Shown piece by piece: positions 53,735 through 63,747 of a stretch of DNA of 64,000 bases. Location of the stretch: positions 1,116,001 to 1,180,000 of the forward strand of contig JAZGTN010000044.1 in the NCBI GenBank assembly GCA_037783415.1, written 5' to 3'. Origin of the DNA: Leptasterias polaris (taxonomy: Eukaryota > Echinodermata > Asteroidea > Forcipulatida > Asteriidae). How positions within the stretch are numbered: the stretch's first letter is position 1; each line of letters opens with the position of its first letter. The position numbers and the translations under genes were made by a program. The notes beneath the pieces were generated by a model. The model worked only from the letters and a program-made list of their open reading frames with translations, made no database searches and was not told the DNA's origin.

Positions 53735-53819
53735 GTGTGATTTGACACTCTCCAAGATGGCGACCTCCATGAGCCCGGTTTGCTGAGTGAGGAGTGTTGA
53801 CTTTAGTCGTGTGATCAGA
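53735..53819 (+). other. Probable non-coding first exon of the downstream plus-strand gene
   Basis: 'ccaagatggcgacc' (53752-53765) resembles the YY1-type initiator found at metazoan promoters. A consensus donor CAGA|gtaagtg follows at 53820. The ATG at 53757 opens only a 9-codon frame. Linkage to the exon at 60599 is inferred from strand and lack of other candidates. Confidence 0.45.
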
Positions 53820-53994
53820 GTAAGTGTTATAGATGTTTTCGAAGCGATTTAAATTCTAGAAGACCGGGATTCTTATTTACTTAAGAATGGGGGTATTAAA
53901 CTAGTCATTCTATGTTTATTTAGTCTGTATGGGACAATTGCATGGGATCTGACTGTCGTCGTGTGCGCTGTGTGTGTATGTTAGTGTGTAACTG

Positions 53995-54025
53995 TTTCAT
54001 CACGCGTCACACACACACGCACACA
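53995..54025. repeat. (CA)n-like microsatellite
   Basis: Short 'cacacacacacgcacac' run. Confidence 0.7.
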
Positions 54026-55164
54026 ACCATCCACGAGTCGTTTGACCAGTACCGGATCACTAACCACTTAATCACTTCTCACATACCGGTACATTGTAGC
54101 CAATTTCTGTTGATACACGTGAAGAATAGCAAATACTAATAGGGCCTACCACAACAGTAACACATCTATGATCTATTGATTAGTAATACTGGTAATGTGG
54201 TAACTAAATAGACTATCCTCCCCTGTCCAGTTTTCGATGTAGTATGCCTTTTTCTTTGAATTGAAAAAAAATAAAAATATTCCATAATCAACTGATGCCC
54301 TAATTACCTTCCTTTGTTTATAAGAAATATGCAAACATATATTAAAACGTGATGGACATTGAAACTTTCACACCACGCACCGATCTTCGATGACTTCAAT
54401 AGCGTCCCACTGTCGCCCGGGCATTTGTTTTGAGTTTGACCTGTTTTCGATGCAAACAGGAAAGTATGGTGTCCGGGTGAAGCCACACGTGGAAGAAACA
54501 TCTGCAGTGACTACAAGTGTTCTGTGAGACTTAGTGTATGACTCTATAGCCAGCAGTTTTCTTCATTTTATTCAACATATTTTTTATTTAGTTTTAAAAA
54601 TAACCATCGTATTTTTCAAAAACTTTTTCCAAAAAAAAATAAAATAAAAATGTAAATAATTCTTGGCTTTCAAATGTTATTTTTATTTAGTTTTGTGTCT
54701 TTTTATGTTTCTTAACATTTATAATAAAGCATATAAATAAACAGTGATAATCGAATCACAAAGCTGAAGTTTAAATTGTAATATTAATAACAAAAATGAT
54801 AGAGTGTTACAAAAAAAAATTATCCAGACTATTAGAAAATGATATAAGGCATGTGGCTTCTTTAAGCCTCTGTATTTTTTTCCCCAGAATGCTCAGCAGA
54901 ATGTTCAGTCACATGATTTGATCATCGTGAATTGTGAATTGAAAAAGTGTTTGATGAAACTTTTTCGGTGGGAATTTTTTTTTTTATGGCCCCGACAGTA
55001 TGACATATTTTTGTACCTTGCAGAATATGGGGCGCCGTTTGTCAATTATTGTTTAGCGTATTTTTGACGTGTTTTTACCATGGTTTGTAATAATTAGATG
55101 TAAACCATAGAAAGTGCTGTCAATTTATTTTGTGGTTTACATACCATAAATTTACAATCAAAGC

Positions 55165-56000
55165 TTATAAATTATGGTTTATAAACCATGAAAATTGAAT
55201 CATCATAAAACATGGTTTATAAACCATGGTTTATAAACCATGAAAATTGAAGCGTCATAAAACATGGTTTATAAACCATGAAAATTTAAGCACCTTCAAA
55301 ACATGGTTTATAAACCATAAAAATTTAAGCATAATAAAACATGGTTTATAAACCATGAAAATTTAAGCACCTTCAAAACATGGTTTATAAACCATAAAAA
55401 TTTAAGCATCAAAACATGGTTTACAAATCATGGTTTATAAACCATGAAAATTTAAGCATCTTCAAAACATGGTTTATAAACCATAAAAATGTAAACATGG
55501 TTTACAAATCATGATTCATGGTTTATAAACCATGAAAATTTAGGCATCCTCAAAACATGGTTTATAAATCATGGTTTATAAACCATGAAAATCGTGTGTT
55601 CACAAATCATGGTTTATAAACCATAAAAACGTGTGTCACAAATCATGGTTTATAAACCATAAAAATCGTGTGTCACAAAATCATGGTTTATAAACCATGA
55701 AAATCGTGTGTCACAAATCATGGTTTATAAACCATAAAAAACGTGTGTCACAAATCATGGTTTATAAACCATGAAAATCGTGTGTCACAAATCATGGTTT
55801 ATAAACCATAAAAATCGTGTGTCACAAAATCATGGTTTATAAACCATGAAAATCGTGTGTCACAAATCATGGTTTATAAACCATAAAAATCGTGTGTCAC
55901 AAATCATGGTTTATAAACCATGAAAATCGTGTGTTCACAAATCATGGTTTATAAACCATAAAAAACGTGTCACAAATCATGGTTTATAAACCATAAAAAA
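55165..56000 (+). repeat. Left-arm array of an 18-bp palindrome
   Basis: About 22 copies of 'tggtttataaacca', many extended to CATGGTTTATAAACCATG. They are separated by two spacer types: 'aaaatttaagca' (outer) and 'aaaatcgtgtgtcacaaatc' (inner). Every unit is self-complementary, so the array can form a chain of small hairpins as well as pair with the other arm. Confidence 0.95.
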
Positions 56001-56183
56001 CCGTGTCCTAATTAACGGCTACAGCTACGGCTACGGCTAGATTTCCGCGTCATCATGCGTTGAAGTATAGGACATCCTTAGCAACATCCTTAGCAACAGC
56101 CGTAGCTGTATCTGTAGCCGCCAATTCGGATACGGCTCACATCGTCTCATTGAAACCTCCTTCCCAATTCTGATCGGTTCCCC

Positions 56184-56435
56184 ATGCGAGCTAGCAATGA
56201 TGTAATGCACCGCGTGCCATGCGGCATGCCGGCAGAGGCTCGAGGAAACCACTCTAATCTCAAACGTGCACTGTTTAAACACTGGCACTTAATAAATGAC
56301 AGTGATCTCCTTAACAAACTCTTCCCTGTACCACCTCTGTTGGCCTACAAAAGACAAAAGAACATAAAAGACCAAATAATTCGGGCTAGATTGCAAGATT
56401 CAACCGAAGAAAACATACTCAAAGAAATGGACTAA
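56184..56435 (+). pseudogene. Penelope-like coding fragment, left arm
   Basis: Encodes 'LKRALFKHWHLINDSDLLNK' and 'LFPVPPLLAYKRQKNIKDQI', then 'IRARL' and a stop. The KHW-L-…-F--PPL-AYKR-KN-KD--IRA pattern resembles the segment between the RT and the GIY-YIG nuclease of Penelope-like elements. Neither domain itself is present. An extra A near 56152 breaks the longer upstream frame seen in the right arm. Confidence 0.6.
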
Positions 56436-56565
56436 CAGAACTTGCAAATCCTGGTTGAATTACTCCAAGAACAACAGTTTGGTAATAAATTAAAGAAACA
56501 ACAGGGTTTGGATCCAGACGAGATTACGTTTAACTATGGTGTTCCATATGTGCCACTCCTTTCCG

Positions 56566-56812
56566 TCGCCTTTTCAATTTTGTCTGTCGCCTTTTCAATT
56601 TTGTCCGTCGCCTTTTCAATTTTGTCCGTCGCCTTTTCAATTTTGTCCGTCGCCTTTTCAATTTTGTCTGTCGCCTTTTCAATTTGGTCCGTCGCCTTTT
56701 CAATTTGGTCCGTCGCCTTTTCAATTTTGTCCGTCGCCTTTTCAATTTTCTTCCGTCGCCTTTTCAATTTTGTCCGTCGCCTTTTCAATTTTGTCCGGTG
56801 GCCTTTTCAATT
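56566..56812 (+). repeat. 21-bp repeat, 12 copies (left arm)
   Basis: Units 'gtcgccttttcaattttgtc' plus one base. The period is a multiple of three, so long frames on both strands result. Confidence 0.95.
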
Positions 56813-56814
56813 TT

Positions 56815-57094
56815 TCAGGCGCATTTTTTTTCTGAAACGGCCACGTGACTGTCACATGATGACCATGTGATGATTTGTTGGCAAAGAAAAATGATTGGAT
56901 ACCTCAACCATACTGTCTATGTACAGGCTTTGCTTAGTAAATCAAGAATGAAACTGAAAAAGGATATTATCGTAGTTATCTGGTCTCGCGACTGGATGAA
57001 GCAACATATACATTTTGGCAACTGCGGTATGCCTCCCAAAGGTCGAATTTCCTTCGGAGTCATGTGATAGTCACGTAGTCACGTGGACCCACGA
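56815..57094. other. Loop of the foldback element
   Basis: Mostly single copy. Its rims carry inverted 'ccacgtgac' / 'gtcacgtgg' and 'catgtgatg' / 'catgtgat' motifs with CACGTG cores (56831-56876 and 57059-57089). A 66-codon plus-strand frame (56867-57067) is not recognised. Confidence 0.6.
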
Positions 57095-57100
57095 TGGAAA

Positions 57101-57247
57101 AATTGAAAAGGCGACGGACAAAATTGAAAAGGCGACGGACAAAATTGAAAAGGCGACGGACAAAATTGAAAAGGCGACGGACAAAATTGAAAAGGCGCCG
57201 GAAGAAAATTGAAAAGGCGACGGACGAAAATTGAAAAGGCGACGGAA
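57101..57247 (-). repeat. 21-bp repeat, 7 copies (right arm)
   Basis: Reverse complement of the left array but with 7 instead of 12 units: copy number has drifted after the arms formed. Confidence 0.95.
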
Positions 57248-57374
57248 AGGAGTGGCACATATGGAACACCATAGTTAAACGTAATCTCGTCTGGATCCAA
57301 ACCCTGTTGTTTCTTTAATTTATTGTACCAAACTGTTGTTCTTGGCGTAATTCAACCAGGATTTGCAAGTTTTG

Positions 57375-57806
57375 TTAGTCCATTTCTTTGAGTATGTTTT
57401 CTTCGGTTGAATCTTGCAATCTAGCCCGAATTATTTGGTCTTTTATGTTCTTTTGTCTTTTGTAGGCCAACAGAGGTGGTACAGGGAAGAGTTTGTTAAG
57501 GAGATCACTGTCATTTATTAAGTGCCAGTGTTTAAACAGTGCACGTTTGAGATTAGAGTGGTTTCCTCGAGCCTCTGCCGGCATGCCGCATGGCACGCGG
57601 TGCATTACATCATTGCTAGCTCGCATGGGGAACCGATCAGAATTGGGAAGGAGGTTCAATGAGACGATGTGAGCCGTATCCGAATTGGCGGCTACAGCTA
57701 CAGCTACGGCTGTTGCTAAGGATGTTGCTAAGGATGTCCTATACTTCAACGCATGATGACGCGGAAATCTAGCCGTAGCCGTAGCTGTAGCCGTTAATTC
57801 GGACAC
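57375..57806 (-). pseudogene. Penelope-like coding fragment, right arm
   Basis: A minus-strand copy with a longer open frame (143 codons) because one base differs. It starts in the translated 'ggctacagctac' repeat (TATATATA-rich) and continues through the same KHWHLI and PPLLAYKRQKN motifs to the stop. It is nearly identical to the left-arm copy. Confidence 0.6.
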
Positions 57807-58805
57807 GGTTTTTTATGGTTTATAAACCATGATTTGTGACACACGTTTTTTATGGTTTATAAACCATGATTTGTGAACACACGATTTTCATGGTTTATAA
57901 ACCATGATTTGTGACACACGATTTTTATGGTTTATAAACCATGATTTGTGACACACGATTTTCATGGTTTATAAACCATGATTTTGTGACACACGATTTT
58001 TATGGTCAAACCATGATTTGTGACACACGATTTTCATGGTTTATAAACCATGATTTTGTGACACACGATTTTTATGGTTTATAAACCATGATTTGTGACA
58101 CACGTTTTTTATGGTTTATAAACCATGATTTGTGAACACACGATTTTCATGGTTTATAAACCATGATTTGTGAACACACGATTTTCATGGTTTATAAACC
58201 ATGATTTGTGACACACGATTTTTATGGTTTATAAACCATGATTTGTGAACACACGATTTTCATGGTTTATAAACCATGATTTGTGACACACGTTTTTATG
58301 GTTTATAAACCATGATTTGTGAACACACGATTTTCATGGTTTATAAACCATGATTTACAAACCATGTTTTGAGGATGCCTAAATTTTCATGGTTTATAAA
58401 CCATGAATCATGATTTGTAAACCATGTTTACATTTTTATGGTTTATAAACCATGTTTTGAAGATGCTTAAATTTTCAGGGTTTATAAACCATGATTTGTA
58501 AACCATGTTTTGATGCTTAAATTTTTATGGTTTATAAACCATGTTTTGAAGATGCTTAAATTTTCATGGTTTATAAACCATGTTTTGAAGGTGCTTAAAT
58601 TTTCATGGTTTATAAACCATGATTTGTAAACCATGTTTTATTATGCTTAAATTTTTATGGTTTATAAACCATGTTTTGAAGGTGCTTAAATTTTCATGGT
58701 TTGTAAACCATGTTTTATGACGCTTCAATTTTCATGGTTTATAAACCATGGTTTATAAACCATGTTTTATGATGATTCAATTTTCATGGTTTATAAACCA
58801 TAATT
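57800..58805 (-). repeat. Right-arm array of the same palindrome
   Basis: Mirror image of the left array, with the spacer types in reversed order and a somewhat different copy number. One unit at about 58003 is shortened to 'tatggtcaaaccatg'. Confidence 0.95.
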
Positions 58806-59174
58806 TATAAGCTTTGATTGTAAATTTATGGTATGTAAACCACAAAATAAATTGACAGCACTTTCTATGGTTTACATCTAATTATTACAAACCATGGTAA
58901 AAACACGTCAAAAATACGCTAAACAATTAATTGACAAACGGCGCCCCATAGCAGAAATGCCTAAAATACCACAACTTTTTGCATTTACAAGTGCAACTAA
59001 CCAGTGGAGCCTTACATGTACATGTTTCTAAGTTTTGGTCAAATGAGAGGAGACTCTTTGCTTGGCAAGTCAAACCACAAAAATTGTATCTAGGGACTGT
59101 TTACATCGCGTGCAGAGAGGTAAAAGATTTGCCTCGATTTCAGGGACGCCCTGAATACAGGGCGTCCTACGATA

Positions 59175-60560
59175 TAAACCAACAAACTCCCAAAAAGTGC
59201 CAATCGTCAAATATATTGTGGTTTGTCTGGCTGCGATAAATAATAAATAAATGATGATTGTTTTAAAATGTTGGTTGAAAAACTCTGTTAAAACTTCCCA
59301 CCTTTCAAATATGAATACCCCAGGGCAACTAACAATACATTTCTGTAAAATGCTAAGAATGTGTAAGAAAAATATAGATTGTAGCAGACATTAAATTTGC
59401 TTTTTATAGTAAGCCAAGCATATTTCTCAGGTTAGCTAGTTGCGATAATCGATAACTGCCACAGTATATATTCACACAAACATCGAATCCAACCACGTTA
59501 ATAGCGAGGTGACAGTGGCGTATCAACTGCATTCTGGCTGCAGAACTTGCGAACGGACATCAACCCTCAGAAATCTGATAATTGATTCACGCATGAATAG
59601 TTTCTCAGCTTCAAATTTTTAGGGTAAAAAATTATCCTCGCCATACATGCCAAAGGGCCTAACTACTGTGAAGGGAGAATCCTTTCTCAAAGTAGTTTAT
59701 ATAGGCCTACTAATCAACAGCTGCAGTGCCTGTCGCCAAGTAAGTTTTTATGGTCATTATTTTTTGGAGTACTTACCAAAGTGTTTCAACCAGCCTCGTT
59801 CTAGTCTTCATTTAGACAGGCATTATATTCTTCCTACTTTAGTCTGATTTCCGACATTTTGCCAATTTGGAAAAACCTGAAAAATTGTGATTAACCCTAA
59901 CCATCCCTAACCCTACAAATTCAAACAGGGCAAAGTGTTTAATTTTGTTAGGTTAAGTACAGTGAAGTTAGGATTGGGTGTTTGATTCTGTGGGATTGTG
60001 TATCCTTGCTGACAAGTAATGGTGTTTGAATTTGATTGAGTGGGTATGGTGGATGTGTGAAATGTACATGTCTGGCATTGCTCTTTCCTCCATGGTCTAA
60101 TGAGATAGTTGTTGGATTATGTTATGTTGGGTACTGTGTGATTTCACTGATCAAATTTTGCACATGCCAAGTGTACACACTCCAACAAAATCAAACAAAA
60201 AAGGCCTGTTGGAGTTTGTTAGGTTGTGTATCGTCCCCCTAAGATTGGGTACAGTTCCCATCTCATGGTAGTATAAGCTGTTGGAATGTGTTGGGTTAGG
60301 GATGGATTCTAGTAAAAACGCTTTGGGAGTTAGGGTTAAGCGTACACCATGTGAACATGTAGGTCAGCTGTTGTACTCGATAAAATATTCCTACTATTTC
60401 CCAAGGACCAAATATCATGCCTGTTAAGAGGTTGATAAAAAAAACAAAAAGTGAAACAAAAACACCAAATAAAGAAAATACCATTTTCAACAAGACAGAC
60501 AGCTGAGGTTTATACAAGTACAATGTACACTACTCTTGCTTTTTGTTCTATTGGTACATT
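59175..60560. other. Intron or intergenic DNA, few features
   Basis: A MITE family 2/3 remnant at about 59575-59790 ('ccaagtaagtttttatggtc'), two short 'ccctaaccctac'-type pieces near 59893-59915, and G/T-rich sequence with recurring 'gttggattntgt' / 'gttaggtt' at 59940-60330. No gene. Confidence 0.5.
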
Positions 60561-60598
60561 TTTGTTTTTACTGTTCTTTTCTTTTATCTTTTGTACAG

Positions 60599-60774
60599 TA
60601 AAGAAACTAAAGATGTCCAAAGCTCAGAAGAAGAACCAGAAACGCTCCGGCAAGAAACCACTAGGTGAAGGTGGTTTTGAAATTGAGGAAAACATTACAG
60701 GAGGACCAGGGGAAAGGAAAAAGGACCCTGTACATGATCTAAGGGAACAACTGGCCCAGGCTAAGTCTGACAAG
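60599..60774 (+). CDS. First coding exon of an unrecognised lysine-rich protein
   Basis: Acceptor 'cttttgtacag' (60597-60598), ATG at 60613, donor AAG|gtagag at 60775; exit phase 0. The 54 codons start MSKAQKKNQKRSGKKPLGEG, a basic patch, then an acidic 'EIEEN', then 'DPVHDLREQLAQAKSDK', which begins a coiled coil. The frame is also open upstream of the ATG to the acceptor (KKLK), so an earlier start in a missed exon is possible. I do not recognise the family; the basic patch resembles those of translation or RNA-binding adaptors but that is weak. Confidence 0.7.
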
Positions 60775-60803
60775 GTAGAGTTACTCGAGGGAAGAAGGGC
60801 AGG

Positions 60804-60892
60804 TCTCTGCACTCGTGTCCTTGGGCAAGGCTCTTAACTCTTGTTGATTATTTGTTATTCATGCAGCCATTTGGCTGCTGGTGCTGCATACT
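60804..60892 (+). mobile_element. tRNA-Leu SINE fragment
   Basis: 'cactcgtgtccttgggcaag' followed by 'gctcttaactcttgttgatt' matches the SINE just after its tRNA head. It starts 30 bp after the exon donor. Confidence 0.6.
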
Positions 60893-60896
60893 CCAT

Positions 60897-61272
60897 TTAA
60901 AGGCACTGAACATGTTTGGTAATTGTCAAAGACCAGTATTGTCACTCGGTGTATCCCAACATATGCATAAAATAACAAACCTGTGAAAATTTGGGCTGAA
61001 TCGGTCATCGAAGTTGCAAGAAAACAAAGAAAGAAAAAACACCCTTGTTGCACAATTTTGTGTGCTTTCAGATGCTAATAAAAGGCTTCATGCATGAAGT
61101 CGTTTATTATTTTAGTGAGAAGTTACCTCTTTCTCAAAAACTACGTTACTTCAGAGGGAGTGGTTTCTCACAATGTTTTATACTATCAACAGCTCTCCGT
61201 TGCTGGTTACCAAGTAAGTTTTTATGCTAATATATATTTTGAGTAATTACCAAACGTGTTCAGTGCCTTTAA
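60897..61272 (+). mobile_element. TTAA-MITE family 2, intact
   Basis: TTAA at 60897-60900 and 61269-61272. TIRs 'ttaaaggcactgaacatgtt' and 'aacgtgttcagtgcctttaa'. The best copy for defining the family. Confidence 0.9.
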
Positions 61273-61342
61273 AGAAACCGAGGGAATAACTAGAATATGG
61301 GGATCTTTTAAGCAGTCAGAATAAGGAACATATTGAGCAAAG

Positions 61343-61646
61343 TAATAATAATAATGGATGCTTATATAGCGCTGGCGTCCACCAATCTTAATCCCCGTGG
61401 CCCATGAACATTATTACCCTGGTCACTGGGCCATTTATTTCATTCCTTAGACCATACACTTGGAATATGCAACCTGTGCTGCCAAGCAAATAGCGCACCA
61501 AGGTCAATCAATCACAAGAACCATCTCCGCCCTCACAGGTACCCATTTACTACTGGGTGAAGAGAGGTAATTATAGTCAAGTGACTTGCAGTGATTTTGC
61601 CACCAGAACTTGTGTCCAGTGCACTGGACTACTGGGCCACAACACA
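61343..61646 (-). mobile_element. tRNA-Leu SINE, type A, diverged
   Basis: Reverse strand: tail 'cttatatagcgctggcg', body 'ttaccctggtcactgggcca', 'caggtacccatttactactg', and the remains of the head at 'ctactgggccacaacac'. Confidence 0.82.
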
Positions 61647-61773
61647 GCGAAGACAGACAATGGGAATGGTTAACATAATAAGAGAGAGCTTTACAAATTT
61701 TAGGAGCAATTATGTAAATGTATTCATGGTAATCTAGTTCTAATACATCGTGATCATTACTTTCTGCTTTTAG

Positions 61774-61841
61774 AATCATGACTTGGCAAACAAGTTGAGA
61801 CAACAACTTTGGATAGCACAAGATCTTGCAGCTGGATACAA
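61774..61841 (+). CDS. Next coding exon of the same gene
   Basis: Acceptor 'ttctgcttttag', donor ACAA|gtaagt. Its 22 codons (NHDLANKLRQQLWIAQDLAA, GY) continue the heptad-like pattern of the previous exon in phase 0, giving a helical segment of about 38 residues. The gene continues beyond 64000 or in unrecognised exons. Confidence 0.65.
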
Positions 61842-61874
61842 GTAAGTTGGATTACTTTGATCAATCTTGTATTT

Positions 61875-62235
61875 TAACCCTCCTACTATCTGACCATTAA
61901 GAATCATCCACTGCGGTGTTTGATGATTGATGCACTACGCCAGTCTGCAATGCGTGTACACAGTCAACCCTCCTACTATCTGACCAATAAGAATCATCCA
62001 CTGCGGTGTTTGATGATTGATGCACTACGCCAGTCTGCAATGCGTGTACACAGTCAACCCTCCTACTATCTGACCAATAAGAATCATCCACTGCGGTGTT
62101 TGATGATAGATGCACTACGCCAGTCTGCAATGCGTGTACACAGTCAACCTGCTTACAATCTGACCATTAAGAATCATCCACTGCGGTGTTTATTAATAGA
62201 CGATCTTATGCCAGTCTGCAATGCGTGTACACACA
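61875..62235. repeat. 90-bp tandem repeat, 4 copies
   Basis: The unit contains 'cctactatctgaccaataag', 'ccactgcggtgtttgatgat' and 'gtctgcaatgcgtgtacaca'. The period is a multiple of three, giving open frames on both strands. The element at 62241 interrupts it: more of the unit ('gtgtacacagtcaaccctcc') resumes at 63467. Confidence 0.93.
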
Positions 62236-62240
62236 AGCTT

Positions 62241-63461
62241 TTAGCCAGGATTTGAAAATAGGGTGTCCAAATTTGACTGGATTGAAAAACAGGGCGTCCA
62301 AATTGTTGGGGTAAATTTTCAGCAAGCATGTACCACAGAACTATTATTGCATTTACTGTGTACTCCACGTATGCTTTGGGTCTGGGCCGATTAAAGGGTT
62401 TAAAAAAAAGAAATCAGCACCGTACAGCCCTAAGAATCGTAGTATTTCGCGCAGTGTTATTATTATTTTTAAAGTTTGGGCGGGGTCACGACTTTTTCCC
62501 CGTACAAGAGTCGAGTTGCGGTATTCAATTTCTATAGCCCGCGAATTATATACGAAACAATCGTTAACATTTCAATGTACATGTACATCATGTACATTTA
62601 CAGTGTACCACTACGAGGGATAGTTTGATAGTGAGGGAGGTGAGCTAGTACTGTCCTTCCCAACATTACGGTGTGCAGTGAGCATTCTTTATTAAACCTG
62701 CATTACCCATACTCATGGTGGGAGGTTCACACATTACAAACAGACACGCACGTTTTGACTCATACACTGCGCATGTGTGATGTTCTGCAACATTAATATG
62801 CGCTGAAAGGTTGCCGGCAGCCAGAAAAGAGCGGGAATGACGTGCCTAGACTTGGTTCCAAGTCTGTGCTCCTGGTTTTTAGTCTACCTGCATTGCCTGA
62901 AATAGTGCCCTCTTGTGGATTAACCTCCGTCTTTAACCTACGAGTTAGAGCGCGTGATAGCCAATCTGCGGGGGGATTTTGTGTGGCTGATGCAGAAAAA
63001 TAACCCTTATCTCAGACTTGAAATCAAGTCTACAACACGTGTGTCTCGAGTGCTGCTATCACACACAACCCTGGTAGATACACGACATGTACATGTACAT
63101 ACACAACGCTTTTTACGTCGACATACATGTACATGTACATGTACTTTGTAAACTTGTCTATACTGCGTGGCATACTGTCTGATGTTAAATTTGATCCCTT
63201 TGTCGGTAAACAATGAATGGGCGATCAGTATATTTAAGATAAATTGGTTGTATCTTGCATAAAATTACCTTCACTGCAGCTGGCAGGTAGTAATAGTTTT
63301 GGATTTGCGTTCGTTTTGCTTACAATTTCAGGTATTCGGATGTAATTTTTTTAAATTATGTACAAAAAACAGGGCGTCTTCAAGGGCGTCCGACAGTTTT
63401 TCGGGGCGTCCAAAAATAAAATAGGGCGTCCAAAAGACGCCCCGACGTATCGCTGGCTAAT
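62241..63461 (+). mobile_element. Non-autonomous DNA transposon, TAGCCAG family, copy 2
   Basis: Left end TTAGCCAGGATTTG with two 'gggtgtccaaa' / 'gggcgtccaaa' motifs. Right end with four 'gggcgtc' motifs, finishing CGCTGGCTAAT. AGCTT on both sides (62236-62240, 63462-63466) is a likely 5-bp target duplication. It is inserted in the 90-bp array. The interior is non-coding with 'acatgtacatgtacat' runs near 63090-63140. Confidence 0.82.
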
Positions 63462-63466
63462 AGCTT

Positions 63467-63747
63467 GTGTACACAGTCAACCCTCCTAAAACCCTTCAAA
63501 AAAGTTGCCGCATCCAAAATTACAAGGTTGGCGGTATCCACAATAAATGCATAAGTGCAGCTGTTAGGCATAAATGCATATATGATAAGTGCATTGAGTA
63601 GATTTCACCTTGTGTTGAAACTTGCAGGTGAAAGTGAAAATATATCAATGATAATTCAATTGCACAGATGAAGGCTTTAGCCAAAGTTTCCCTGAATAAT
63701 GGGGCAAGATTGAAGTTTAAAGGAAAAACAATTAAAGTTAAATATTT
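63467..63747. other. Non-coding intron or intergenic DNA
   Basis: Remnant of the 90-bp repeat up to about 63490, then AT-rich DNA with no recognised exon. Confidence 0.5.

Larger units (their letters stand above)
55026..58950. mobile_element. 3.9-kb palindromic foldback transposon
   Basis: It starts TATGGGGCGCCGTTTGTC and ends with its reverse complement. An exact 6-bp target duplication GCAGAA lies at 55020-55025 and 58951-58956. Left arm about 55026-56814, right arm about 57095-58950, loop about 280 bp. From outside in, each arm holds a unique tip, an array of CATGGTTTATAAACCATG palindromes, a 'ggctacagctacggctac' stretch, a Penelope-like coding fragment, and a 21-bp repeat array. The organisation is like foldback/TU-type elements described in sea urchins. 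No transposase was recognised. Confidence 0.93.
54214..59174 (+). mobile_element. Element X, copy 3, split by the foldback element
   Basis: Left part 54214-55025 and right part 58957-59174 together equal a full X of about 1030 bp. The right end shows the hairpin GGACGCCCTG-AATA-CAGGGCGTCC (59144-59167) and then 'tacgata'. Copy 2 gives the empty-site sequence across the break ('ccttgcagaaatgcc'). Confidence 0.92.

Noticed and set aside
56442..56870. Frames with SVAFSIL or KRRRTKL repeats
   Set aside because: Translated 21-bp arrays inside the foldback element; both strands are open.
55165..58805. CRISPR array
   Set aside because: Eukaryotic context. Repeats are palindromic arrays with repeated rather than unique spacers, mirrored in a transposon.
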